DNA of 12,526 bases from Candidatus Nanohalarchaeota archaeon (GCA_030632385.1 DAOVUW010000019.1:1-12526); one strand, 5' to 3'. Shown: positions 6,419-12,318, counted from the first letter of the stretch. The notes: a model not told the origin generated them from the sequence alone. Translations and numbers: made by a program.

Positions 6419-8013
6419 AATTCTTCAAATTCCTTCCTGAAATATTTTAAAGCGCCAATGAGATGATTACACGAGGATTGCCCTAGTGGACAAAAAGAGG
6501 CCGTTTTAATAAAGTCGCATAATTCTTCAATCAATAAAAGGTCGTGCTTTGTACCTTTTTTATTGATTATTTTTTCAAGTAATTGACAAACTCTGTAAGT
6601 TCCTTCTCTACAGGGCGTACATTTTCCACAACTCTCATGAACAAAAAAAGAGGCAATATTATGACAAATATCAACAATGCTTTGTTTTTCTCCAACTACA
6701 ATAATTGTGCACGAACCAAGTCCTGCTCCTTTTTCCTGCAGTTGTTTATGGTCAAATTGTAATTTATCTTCATACGAAATGCATCCACCTGCTGCGCCGA
6801 AAAAAAGTGCCTTTACTTTTTCCTTTGGCTGCGCTTTTTGTATTAATTCTTTGAATGTTATTCCTATCTTTTCCTCAAATACACCGCCATTATTTACATC
6901 TCCAGAAATGCAAAATAATCTTAGATTATTATCCCACTTATCTTCAAACAAAAGAGCGACATTTGCCAGGGTTTCCACATTGTTTATTGCTGTTGGTTTT
7001 TGCCATAGTCCACATTGAGCAGGAAAAGGTGGCTTGTGTCTCGGACGACCACTATGTCCCTCAATAGAATTCATTATGCTTGTTTCATCCCCGCAAATAT
7101 ATGCACCTGCTCCTTCAATTATCTGGATTTTAAGACCATCAAGATGCTTTTCTGAAGATGTTATTGTCTTTTGCAGCATGGTTTTGAGATAATCATATTC
7201 TTTCCTTATATAAATATAAGCATGCCTGCATTTTAGAGTATAAGAGGCAATAGCAATTCCTTCAATCAATGTTTGGGAATTATTTACTGCAATAAATTTA
7301 TCCTTGAATGTCCCTGGTTCTCCTTCATCAAAATTGCAGATGAGTGTGCCTTCTTTACCTGTTTTATTTACGAATTCCCATTTTAACCCCGCGGGAAATC
7401 CAGCGCCTCCACGTCCGGTAAGCCCGGATTCTTTTACTTTCTGTATAACTTCTTCAGGACTCATTGCCTTTGCTTTTTTCAATGATTTGAAATTAGTGTT
7501 TTTTAGTATCTTAAATGCTTTTTTATTTTGAATTTCATCTTTTAGTATATTTTTTGATTTCATCCCGGATGTCTTTATTTTTTCCAATAGTTCCATGATT
7601 TTTCTTTCATCAAGTTTTGTGTACGCAACATTATCTATCAGCATTGCAGGCGCCTGATTGCAGCATCCAATGCATTGCGTAATTTTAAAATCAAATATAT
7701 CATTGTATTCTCCTGGCTTTAATCCTGTGATTTTTTCTATTGTTGTCAATACATTCAGAGAACCATTAATATAGCAGGAAGGGCTATTGCATACGCAAAT
7801 GGTATGCATACCTTTCTTTTTGAATTTAAAAGATGAATAAAAACTTGCCATTTCATAAATTTTTGCTTCAGATATTTCGAGTTTTTCAGAAATGTATTCT
7901 ATGTTTTCTTCAGACAAATAACCTTCTTTTTCCTGTATCTGGTTTAATATATTTATAAGATTAGCTTTATCATAAGTTTTGACTATTTTTTTAATATCCT
8001 GCGAAATTACCAT
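6409..8013 (-). CDS. Fused NuoE-NuoF flavin subunit of the hydrogenase (HydC-HydB fusion, HoxF-like)
   Basis: 534 residues. Residues 1-145 form a complete NuoE/HydC domain: an N-terminal helical part, then a thioredoxin-like [2Fe-2S] fold with C75, C80 (C-x4-C), C114 and C118 (C-x3-C). After a Lys-rich linker (about 147-182), a NuoF core follows. It has GRGGAGFP (200-207, FMN), FDEGEPGTFKD (NAD/FMN), GAGAYICGDETS (301-312, with Asp where Glu is usual), a PPFPA and NNVET block, and the [4Fe-4S] motif SCGKCTPCREGT (C462, C465, C468) with C508. The protein ends about 10 residues after the LKYFRKEFE helix, so the C-terminal 2x[4Fe-4S] domain of bifurcating HydB is absent. It should oxidise or reduce NAD(P)H and pass electrons to HydA. 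It is the first gene of the operon, with a TATA box 37 bp before the ATG. The NuoE-NuoF fusion resembles HoxF and FdsB. Confidence 0.94.
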   Translation of the reverse strand: MVISQDIKKIVKTYDKANLINILNQIQEKEGYLSEENIEYISEKLEISEAKIYEMASFYSSFKFKKKGMHTICVCNSPSCYINGSLNVLTTIEKITGLKPGEYNDIFDFKITQCIGCCNQAPAMLIDNVAYTKLDERKIMELLEKIKTSGMKSKNILKDEIQNKKAFKILKNTNFKSLKKAKAMSPEEVIQKVKESGLTGRGGAGFPAGLKWEFVNKTGKEGTLICNFDEGEPGTFKDKFIAVNNSQTLIEGIAIASYTLKCRHAYIYIRKEYDYLKTMLQKTITSSEKHLDGLKIQIIEGAGAYICGDETSIMNSIEGHSGRPRHKPPFPAQCGLWQKPTAINNVETLANVALLFEDKWDNNLRLFCISGDVNNGGVFEEKIGITFKELIQKAQPKEKVKALFFGAAGGCISYEDKLQFDHKQLQEKGAGLGSCTIIVVGEKQSIVDICHNIASFFVHESCGKCTPCREGTYRVCQLLEKIINKKGTKHDLLLIEELCDFIKTASFCPLGQSSCNHLIGALKYFRKEFEELCK

Positions 8014-8049
8014 TTTGTTTTTTAATATATATCATAATATAGTGAACGA

Positions 8050-8057
8050 TATTTAAA
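8050..8057 (-). promoter_or_regulatory. TATA box of the hydrogenase operon
   Basis: On the minus strand TTTAAATA is a perfect archaeal TATA consensus. It lies 37-44 bp upstream of the diaphorase ATG at 8013. Initiation about 25 bp downstream would start near 8025-8030, leaving a 5' leader of only about 12-17 nt. No Shine-Dalgarno sequence is visible. It lies just downstream of the recombinase relic. Confidence 0.55.
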
Positions 8058-8086
8058 ATAGTTTTCTATGTTCTCATTCAAATTGT

Positions 8087-8218
8087 TTATAAATCATCAA
8101 GCGGACTTTTCACATTCTTTATCCGTTGATTTGAAATATGCAAGTATCTCTTTGTTGTTTTAATGTCGCTATGACCGAGAAGTTTTTGTATATTACAATA
8201 AATTATGTTCGACGCAAT
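8087..8218 (-). pseudogene. xerA: C-terminal relic of a XerA-type tyrosine recombinase
   Basis: On the minus strand, positions 8197 to 8087 translate to CNIQKLLGHSDIKTTKRYLH followed by ISNQRIKNVKSPLDDL and a TAA stop. This is the end of an archaeal XerA/phage-type integrase: LLGH carries the catalytic His (C-terminal His of R-K-H-R-H), IKTTKRYLH carries the nucleophilic Tyr, and SPLDDL is a typical archaeal XerA C-terminus. Upstream the frame reads seven unrelated codons (8218-8198) and then a stop at 8219-8221. The Arg-containing boxes, usually 30 to 120 residues earlier, are missing, so only about 37 residues of a roughly 280-residue protein survive. It cannot be a functional recombinase. 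It lies on the same strand as, and about 30 bp before, the hydrogenase promoter, and marks a former insertion, excision or rearrangement breakpoint. Confidence 0.8.
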
Positions 8219-8261
8219 TTACAAACATAATGCGTATTTTGAGCGATTCACAAAACTTCTT
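8179..8261. repeat. Nested inverted repeats at the break of the recombinase relic
   Basis: Two nested inverted repeats share one centre region. The inner one is ATTATGTT (8202-8209) against AACATAAT (8224-8231), a perfect 8-bp arm with a 14-nt loop. The outer one is GAAGTTTTTGT (8179-8189) against ACAAAACTTC (8252-8261), ten paired bases with one bulged T. The outer left arm lies inside the recombinase relic and the inner pair straddles the point where its homology ends. This could be a recombination or transposon end, a folded RNA, or chance in AT-rich DNA. Confidence 0.4.
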
Positions 8262-8522
8262 CGTCACGCTCCTTGACCACATTACACTCTCACATTTGGG
8301 AGTTAGTATATAATAGAGACATCATTACATTTCTCTTTCCAAAATTAGCTTCGCTACTCATACACTCATTGTTAACAGCCTTAACATCAACAGTTAGAGA
8401 AGTTTCGAATGAAATGAGAAATTTGGTAGACCTATAAGCGGAATCTCTAAATCCCCATTATATATATTTTCTGCAAAAAAAAATGCCGAAGCGAAGACAC
8501 AATAGGATATAAGGCAGTGGCG
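8262..8522. other. Gene-poor stretch with a short degenerate open frame, no assignable gene
   Basis: No credible gene is seen between the nested repeats and the serine hydrolase. One minus-strand frame is open from 8457 to a TGA at 8290-8292 (55 codons, including SFETSLTVDVKAVNN). It has no good start and runs into further stops (TGA, TAA) toward the recombinase relic. It looks like decayed coding DNA, possibly of a mobile element, but I cannot name the family. A GAGCG/CGCTC inverted pair lies at 8241-8271, and CACATT is repeated nearby. No tRNA-like cloverleaf or CRISPR pattern was seen. Confidence 0.4.
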
Positions 8523-9080
8523 TTAAAGAAGCAATTTAATATCATTAAATAATTCTTCAAATTTAATATATCCTGCTTTCTCATTGAAATGACCTGCATT
8601 TTTGATAATTTTTGGTTTCACATCAAGTTTATCTGCTAATTCATTTGCACATTCTATTGGAACATATGGATCATTATCTGAATGATAAATAAAAAATTGT
8701 TTGCAATTTTGTTTTATCTTTGACCAATCAAATTCTTTATCAACAAATGTCTTGTTAATTGAATCAAAAGTTTCATTTCCCAGTAATGTTGAAAATCCAG
8801 AAATAAAGAATGCCCCTTTGATTGGTTGATTAATACATTCTAAAATACTTAATAAAAAGGCAGGTGCTAAACTATGACCTACAAAAATTGAATTTTCATC
8901 AATTTTGTTTTTGTACTCTGCAAAAATTTTATTCCAATTTTCTAAAGACTGATTTTCAGGAGTAGGAAATTTAGGAACAATCACTTCGTGATTTAATTCT
9001 TCTAATTTTTGCTTTAGCCACGGAAACCAGTTTTCTTCAGGATTTCCAAAAGCTCCATGAATAAGGAAAATTTTTGTCAT
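8523..9080 (-). CDS. RBBP9/YdeN-like alpha/beta serine hydrolase
   Basis: 185 residues, the usual size of the RBBP9 (DUF/UPF serine hydrolase) family. It opens MTKIFLIHGAFGNPEENWFP with the oxyanion-region HG, then PWLKQKLEELNHEVIVPKFP, typical of the family. The catalytic triad is visible: S70 in the nucleophile elbow GHSLA, D137 in SDNDPYVP, and H164 in NAGHF. The substrate is unknown; relatives act as small esterases/peptidases. The elbow has GHSLAP where GHSLG is usual. I start at ATG 9080 rather than the in-frame TTG at 9194, because a TATA-like element (ATTATAAATC, 9101-9110) lies about 25 bp before this ATG and the protein fold begins exactly here. Likely a single-gene leaderless transcript. 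Confidence 0.88.
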   Translation of the reverse strand: MTKIFLIHGAFGNPEENWFPWLKQKLEELNHEVIVPKFPTPENQSLENWNKIFAEYKNKIDENSIFVGHSLAPAFLLSILECINQPIKGAFFISGFSTLLGNETFDSINKTFVDKEFDWSKIKQNCKQFFIYHSDNDPYVPIECANELADKLDVKPKIIKNAGHFNEKAGYIKFEELFNDIKLLL

Positions 9081-9100
9081 AATAATATAAGAGAAAGCAG

Positions 9101-9110
9101 GATTTATAAT
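9101..9110 (-). promoter_or_regulatory. TATA-like box of the serine hydrolase gene
   Basis: ATTATAAATC on the minus strand is centred about 25 bp before ATG 9080. It supports the short start and a leaderless transcript. Confidence 0.5.
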
Positions 9111-9172
9111 ATTTATGATTGAGCCACCACTACGTAATATTGCGCATAACAATAGTAAAACAAAACAGCAAA

Positions 9173-9194
9173 TTGTCTCAACATTTGGAGACAA
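9173..9194 (-). terminator. Stem-loop terminator after the metallo-hydrolase gene
   Basis: TTGTCTC (9173-9179) pairs perfectly with GAGACAA (9188-9194) around an 8-nt loop. On the minus strand it begins 8 nt after the stop codon of the metallo-beta-lactamase-fold gene and is followed by T-rich sequence (TTTGCTGTTTTGTTTTAC), as expected of an archaeal/intrinsic-type terminator. Confidence 0.55.
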
Positions 9195-9202
9195 CCGATA
9201 TA

Positions 9203-9781
9203 TTACTTTTCAACTTTAAACATTTTTCCGTGTCCCGGAATTATATAATCAGCCAATTCCAGCAGTTTTTTACGAGAGGCAATAAGTTTTTCGATATCCG
9301 TGTGCTCTGTGTCACCATCGGGCTTATTGATATCAACTTCTTGCTTTTCATTTTCCATCCACCAAAACACATCTCCAGCAACAGCATAAGTTCCTTTTTC
9401 TGTTTTAACAAGCAAAGAACAGTGCTCTTCTTTATGCCCCGGCGTTTGAATTACTTTTACGTCAGTTTCGGGAATCTCTCCATTGTGCTCAAGGATATTG
9501 TCTTTTTGATATACATAAAGCGCATCAACTACTTTTGCATTCTCGAAAATTCCGGCAAGAAGAGCATGGTCAATGTGTCCATGAGATAAAAACACAAAGT
9601 CAATATCAGAAGTCCTTAAATTTTCTTTCTTAAGTACTCCCAATAATTTTTTCCTGTCAAAACCAGGATCTGCAATTATTTTCTTTTCTTTTGATTCTAT
9701 AAGAACAACTGTAGAGCTTGCTTGCCAACCATCTTCTATTTGTCGGGCATAGCCTTCAATTAAGATTTTGATTTCAGCCAT
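9203..9781 (-). CDS. Metallo-beta-lactamase-fold hydrolase (MBLAC1/glyoxalase II-like)
   Basis: 192 residues. Zinc ligands are all visible: SHGHIDH (H67, H69, D71, H72), PGH (H116) in TPGHKEEHC, AGD (D137) and PGH (H184) near the end. This makes a complete di-metal site. The size and the early GW-Q-A-S-S-T-V-V-L-I-E strand followed by IIADPGF match small stand-alone MBL hydrolases such as the MBLAC1 group rather than RNase J/CPSF types, which carry an extra beta-CASP domain. A thioester, nucleotide or phosphoester substrate is possible and cannot be decided from sequence. TTTAATAA at 9803-9810 lies 22-29 bp before the ATG, so the mRNA is probably leaderless; a stem-loop follows the stop. It is not obviously coupled to its neighbours. 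Confidence 0.93.
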   Translation of the reverse strand: MAEIKILIEGYARQIEDGWQASSTVVLIESKEKKIIADPGFDRKKLLGVLKKENLRTSDIDFVFLSHGHIDHALLAGIFENAKVVDALYVYQKDNILEHNGEIPETDVKVIQTPGHKEEHCSLLVKTEKGTYAVAGDVFWWMENEKQEVDINKPDGDTEHTDIEKLIASRKKLLELADYIIPGHGKMFKVEK

Positions 9782-9802
9782 AATATTAAATTAAAATGAT
9801 GT

Positions 9803-9810
9803 TTATTAAA
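9803..9810 (-). promoter_or_regulatory. TATA-like box of the metallo-hydrolase gene
   Basis: TTTAATAA on the minus strand, 22-29 bp before ATG 9781, is the position expected for a leaderless archaeal transcript. Confidence 0.45.
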
Positions 9811-9915
9811 CTTCTCTTTCTTCAGATTTTGAATCTATAGACAACCTGACGGATAAAAGGAAAATTATACTCTGAAAACTTATCTAACAGCAGATATTAT
9901 ATGCAATTTGAAGTC

Positions 9916-10131
9916 CTAGCATTCGCAAATTTCAGATGCTTTTAATGTAGTTTTTGTTTTTCCCAAACTATCATCAATCCAAGAATCAACCCCCTCATTG
10001 CACCATTTATTACAAGATTCTTCAGAATCATCTGAAATAGAAATCATTTTTTGTGTATTTGAATTATAGCCCATTAGCACAACCAAAACAACAATTGAGA
10101 TTATGCATAAAATTAAAATTATTTTTTTCAT
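9916..10131 (-). CDS. Small membrane-anchored or secreted protein with four Cys in the outer domain
   Basis: 71 residues from ATG 10131. Family not recognised. Two Lys after Met precede one strong hydrophobic helix (about 4-21), which acts as a signal peptide or N-terminal anchor. The outer part is about 48 residues, acidic, with C40-x3-C44 and C69-x-C71, able to form two disulfides or bind a metal. An in-frame ATG seven codons earlier (10152) is unlikely, because it falls inside the TATA box TATAAATATTT (10151-10161) that is centred about 25 bp before ATG 10131. That spacing predicts a leaderless mRNA. The promoter is wrapped by a perfect inverted repeat, so the gene may be controlled by a DNA-binding dimer. 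Its stop codon is TAG. Confidence 0.65.
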   Translation of the reverse strand: MKKIILILCIISIVVLVVLMGYNSNTQKMISISDDSEESCNKWCNEGVDSWIDDSLGKTKTTLKASEICEC

Positions 10132-10301
10132 AAATATATTGATACACAACAAATATTTATACTTGTTGTACTACTTGACTTTCTCGGCTCCATACTCCAC
10201 TGCAGTGTTTGATTCTCTTCAAGAGAAATATAATAAAGACTGAAAGGAAAATTCTTGCAGATTTCCCGAATTACTCCATTTGTTCCGTAAACTTCTTTCA
10301 T
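10128..10301 (-). CDS. Doubtful 57-residue ORF upstream of the small Cys protein
   Basis: ATG 10301 opens a 57-codon frame (MKEVYGTNGVIREICKNFPF and so on) that stays open in both directions. The frame has no stop back to about 10361, and it ends in a TGA overlapping the ATG of the next gene as ATGA. The composition looks protein-like (Trp, Tyr, charged residues), but I recognise no family. The 3' part overlaps the TATA box and inverted repeat of the small Cys gene, and no clear promoter precedes it. It may be a decayed gene fragment or chance rather than a working gene. Confidence 0.25.
   Translation of the reverse strand: MKEVYGTNGVIREICKNFPFSLYYISLEENQTLQWSMEPRKSSSTTSINICCVSIYL
10146..10169 (-). 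promoter_or_regulatory. TATA box flanked by a perfect 7-bp inverted repeat (candidate operator)
   Basis: ACAACAA (10146-10152) and TTGTTGT (10163-10169) are perfect inverted copies separated by 10 bp. The spacer plus part of the left arm contains the TATA box of the small Cys protein (TATAAATATTT on the minus strand, 10151-10161). Arms one helical turn or so apart on both sides of the TATA box fit a dimeric repressor that blocks TBP. Confidence 0.45.
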
Positions 10302-10327
10302 CTCCAATGTATGTGTAAGTGAATTAC

Positions 10328-10346
10328 CCCACAGCAGAGATGTGGG
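10328..10346. repeat. Hairpin resembling an IS200/IS605-type transposon end
   Basis: CCCACA (10328-10333) and TGTGGG (10341-10346) form a perfect 6-bp stem with a 7-nt loop. It sits in the setting GAATTACCCCACA...TGTGGGATTTC. Subterminal hairpins followed by GTAATTC or preceded by GAATTAC are common at ends of IS200/IS605-type elements. No tnpA or tnpB is present, so at most a solo end remains. Alternatively it is a terminator or chance hairpin between the methyltransferase and the small genes. No other gene is seen in 10302-10405. Confidence 0.35.
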
Positions 10347-10405
10347 ATTTCTTTTAGATTAACAACAAACATAAAGCAACACAGACTACTCCAACACAAT
10401 TGTGA

Positions 10406-11557
10406 TTATTTTTTCAAAACAACCAAACTCTCATTTACAATGCCTATTTTTGTAGTCCTGTTTTTTGTGCATGTAACTTTTTTGAGCGGTTCGATATCGA
10501 TTAATTTAAAGCCGATATCCTGCGCCATCAAGCCGATAATTACATCACTTTCTACAACCCCCCACGGGAAGCATCCTCCTCCGACAATTATTGCACAGTA
10601 TTTGTTTTTTTTCAGGCAATGATGTATGTTTTCGAGCCATTTTTTTGTATCAATAAAATAAGCTGCTATTTGGGCTTCGAATTTTTTGCTGATGAATCCA
10701 GAGAGATGTTTTTGGAGTTTTTCATCCCCTATGTCGCTTATTCCAACCTCTGTCTTTGATCCTACAAATGATCTTAAAGAAGCATGCATTTGCCTTTTTA
10801 GAAATAAATATTCTTCGATAAAATATACATTTGTATATTCTATTTTATTCAAGTACGGTGGGGATGTTATAACACAGTCAATTGAATCTTTTTCAAGTTC
10901 AAAAATTCGTGCGTCCTGTCTAAATACATCTATCGTACAGGGAAGGAATGTTTTTTCTTTCACATCCCGAATCATCTTCTTTACTGTTTTTACAAACATA
11001 TATTTTGCCGGAGGAATAGATCTTTTTTTATCTATTTTTATGCATCCTCCGTCTTTGACTGCGAAAGATGTCTTTGTTGCGGTATTTATGAGAGCAAGCA
11101 AAAAGAAATCGGAGATTAATGGATTTTTTATTTCTTTTATTTCTTTTTTCAAGTTCAGCAATTCATTTAATATTCTTTCCGGGAAAGCGCGAATAATCAA
11201 TTGTTCTTTTATTTTGTGTCTTTGCTTTGTTTTTGGGAGTTCTTTAAATTTATTTAATGTTTCTTGCAATTCATTGATTATATTTTCATAATCTCTTGTT
11301 TTTACTGTAGAAGAAAAAATAGCAATATCCAGGCAATCAAATCCAATGGAATTCAATCCTTTTTCTTTTGCTGCCAATAGAGTTGTACCGCTTCCGCAAA
11401 ACGGGTCTAAAATTGTTTTCCCTTTTTTTAGATTGAATCTTTCTATCAAATCAAAAACTATTTGAGCTGAAAATCCTTCTTTGTAATAGAGCCAGTTGTA
11501 AATAGGCAATTTCTTGTTTTCAACAAAGCCCGAAAGGTTTGAATATTTTTTTCCCAT
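10406..11557 (-). CDS. Orphan DNA methyltransferase (amino-group type, SPPY)
   Basis: 383 residues. The AdoMet-binding motif I is DPFCGSGTTL (D51-L60), preceded by the helix FSAQIVFDLIERFNL. The catalytic motif IV is TSPPYLN (S232-Y235), about 180 residues later, in the order I before IV. SPPY indicates methylation of an exocyclic amino group (N4-cytosine or N6-adenine). The region between I and IV (about 85-220) is mostly helical, with no obvious similarity to known recognition domains. A VGGG plus FPWG segment lies near the end. No restriction endonuclease, specificity subunit or BREX/Pgl gene is adjacent, so this is probably a solitary modification enzyme; a modified RNA substrate is less likely with SPPY but not excluded. 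The ATG at 11557 lies 25-32 bp from a TATA-like element shared with the divergent ATPase gene. Confidence 0.88.
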   Translation of the reverse strand: MGKKYSNLSGFVENKKLPIYNWLYYKEGFSAQIVFDLIERFNLKKGKTILDPFCGSGTTLLAAKEKGLNSIGFDCLDIAIFSSTVKTRDYENIINELQETLNKFKELPKTKQRHKIKEQLIIRAFPERILNELLNLKKEIKEIKNPLISDFFLLALINTATKTSFAVKDGGCIKIDKKRSIPPAKYMFVKTVKKMIRDVKEKTFLPCTIDVFRQDARIFELEKDSIDCVITSPPYLNKIEYTNVYFIEEYLFLKRQMHASLRSFVGSKTEVGISDIGDEKLQKHLSGFISKKFEAQIAAYFIDTKKWLENIHHCLKKNKYCAIIVGGGCFPWGVVESDVIIGLMAQDIGFKLIDIEPLKKVTCTKNRTTKIGIVNESLVVLKK

Positions 11558-11581
11558 AATCGTTTATAGACAATAAACAAC

Positions 11582-11590
11582 ATATTTAAT
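11582..11590. promoter_or_regulatory. Shared TATA-like element between divergent methyltransferase and KaiC-like genes
   Basis: ATATTTAAT lies in the 56-bp gap. On the plus strand TATTTAAT (11583-11590) is centred about 27 bp before ATG 11614. On the minus strand TTAAATAT (11582-11589) lies 25-32 bp before ATG 11557. Both genes would be leaderless and would compete for the same TBP site, or use it in either orientation. Confidence 0.5.
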
Positions 11591-11613
11591 AACTTGAATT
11601 GCCAATTTATCCT

Positions 11614-12318
11614 ATGGCAATCGAAAGAGTTCCTTCAGGAATAGCAGGATTTGATGAATTAATTGAAGGCGGGTTTCCAAAACAAAACGGTTTTTTGATT
11701 TCAGGAACTCCGGGAAGTGGAAAAACAACCTTTGCTCTGCAATACATTATTAATGGGGCAAGAGATTACGAAGATGTGGGTGTTTTTATATCTTTTGAAG
11801 AACCGGTAAATTCATTACAAGATAGGTTTGGCAGATTTGGATGGGATTTTAAAAAATTAGAAAAAGACGGATTGATACATGTTGAGACTCCAAACATTAA
11901 AGCAGATGAAGGAGAAGATTTCATGCAGTATATTACATGCGGAACATTTACAGATAAAATAAAAGATTTGGGTGCAACAAGAATTGCTTTTGACTCCCTG
12001 ACCGTAGTATTGGAATTTAGTGAAGGTTTTGGAGGCTACAGGAGAGGAACTCAAAGTTTGATAAAATTATATTCTGATATGGGAATAACCCCTCTTCTTG
12101 TAGATGAGAGAAAAACAAATCTTTCATCTCTTGAATACAATATGGAGCATTTTGTTGTAGATGGTCTTATAATGCTTGATTTAATAAAAACAAGAGATTT
12201 ATATCATAAAACAATAACCGTACTTAAAATGAAAGGAACAAATCATGGAAAAAGCGTATATCCTGTTGATATATCAGATGATGGGATGAGTGTTTATCCA
12301 AGCCAGCATGTTTTTTGA
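11614..12318 (+). CDS. KaiC/RAD55-family single-domain ATPase
   Basis: 234 residues from ATG 11614. The start has the family signature VPSGIAGFDELIEGGFPKQN, then Walker A GTPGSGKTT (31-39), the catalytic Glu pair in FISFEEP (E62, E63), and Walker B ending IAFDSL (D127). The C-terminal part (HFVVDGLIMLDL, then VLKMKGTNH) is typical of archaeal one-domain KaiC-like RecA-superfamily proteins (COG0467). These often act in signalling or archaellum/chromatin-related regulation as oligomeric ATPases; the specific role here is unknown. An in-frame TTG at 11599 would add five residues, but the TATA-like element fits the ATG with a leaderless mRNA. It has only one KaiC domain, no Roadblock or helix-turn-helix partner is adjacent, and it ends with TGA. 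Confidence 0.93.
   Translation: MAIERVPSGIAGFDELIEGGFPKQNGFLISGTPGSGKTTFALQYIINGARDYEDVGVFISFEEPVNSLQDRFGRFGWDFKKLEKDGLIHVETPNIKADEGEDFMQYITCGTFTDKIKDLGATRIAFDSLTVVLEFSEGFGGYRRGTQSLIKLYSDMGITPLLVDERKTNLSSLEYNMEHFVVDGLIMLDLIKTRDLYHKTITVLKMKGTNHGKSVYPVDISDDGMSVYPSQHVF

Noticed and set aside
4805..7531. Plus-strand open frames across the hydrogenase genes
   Set aside because: They are antisense shadows of strongly conserved iron-sulfur and flavin domains on the minus strand and show no protein family features of their own.
8290..8457. TnpB C-terminal tail
   Set aside because: The LTVDVKA-like wording loosely recalls TnpB tails, but no zinc-ribbon cysteines or DED residues are present, so the name cannot be supported.
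8014..8522. tRNA, CRISPR array or other structured RNA gene
   Set aside because: No cloverleaf with a proper T-arm and no regularly spaced direct repeats were seen; only the inverted repeats reported above.
9081..9194. N-terminal extension of the serine hydrolase from TTG 9194
   Set aside because: The extension contains the TATA-like element of the gene and overlaps the terminator stem of the neighbour. The RBBP9 fold begins at ATG 9080.
10132..10152. Longer start (ATG 10152) for the small Cys protein
   Set aside because: The codon lies inside the TATA box, and the signal-anchor pattern MKK plus hydrophobic helix begins at ATG 10131.
11599..11613. TTG 11599 as the start of the KaiC-like gene
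   Set aside because: ATG 11614 gives the normal family N-terminus and the right distance from the TATA element.
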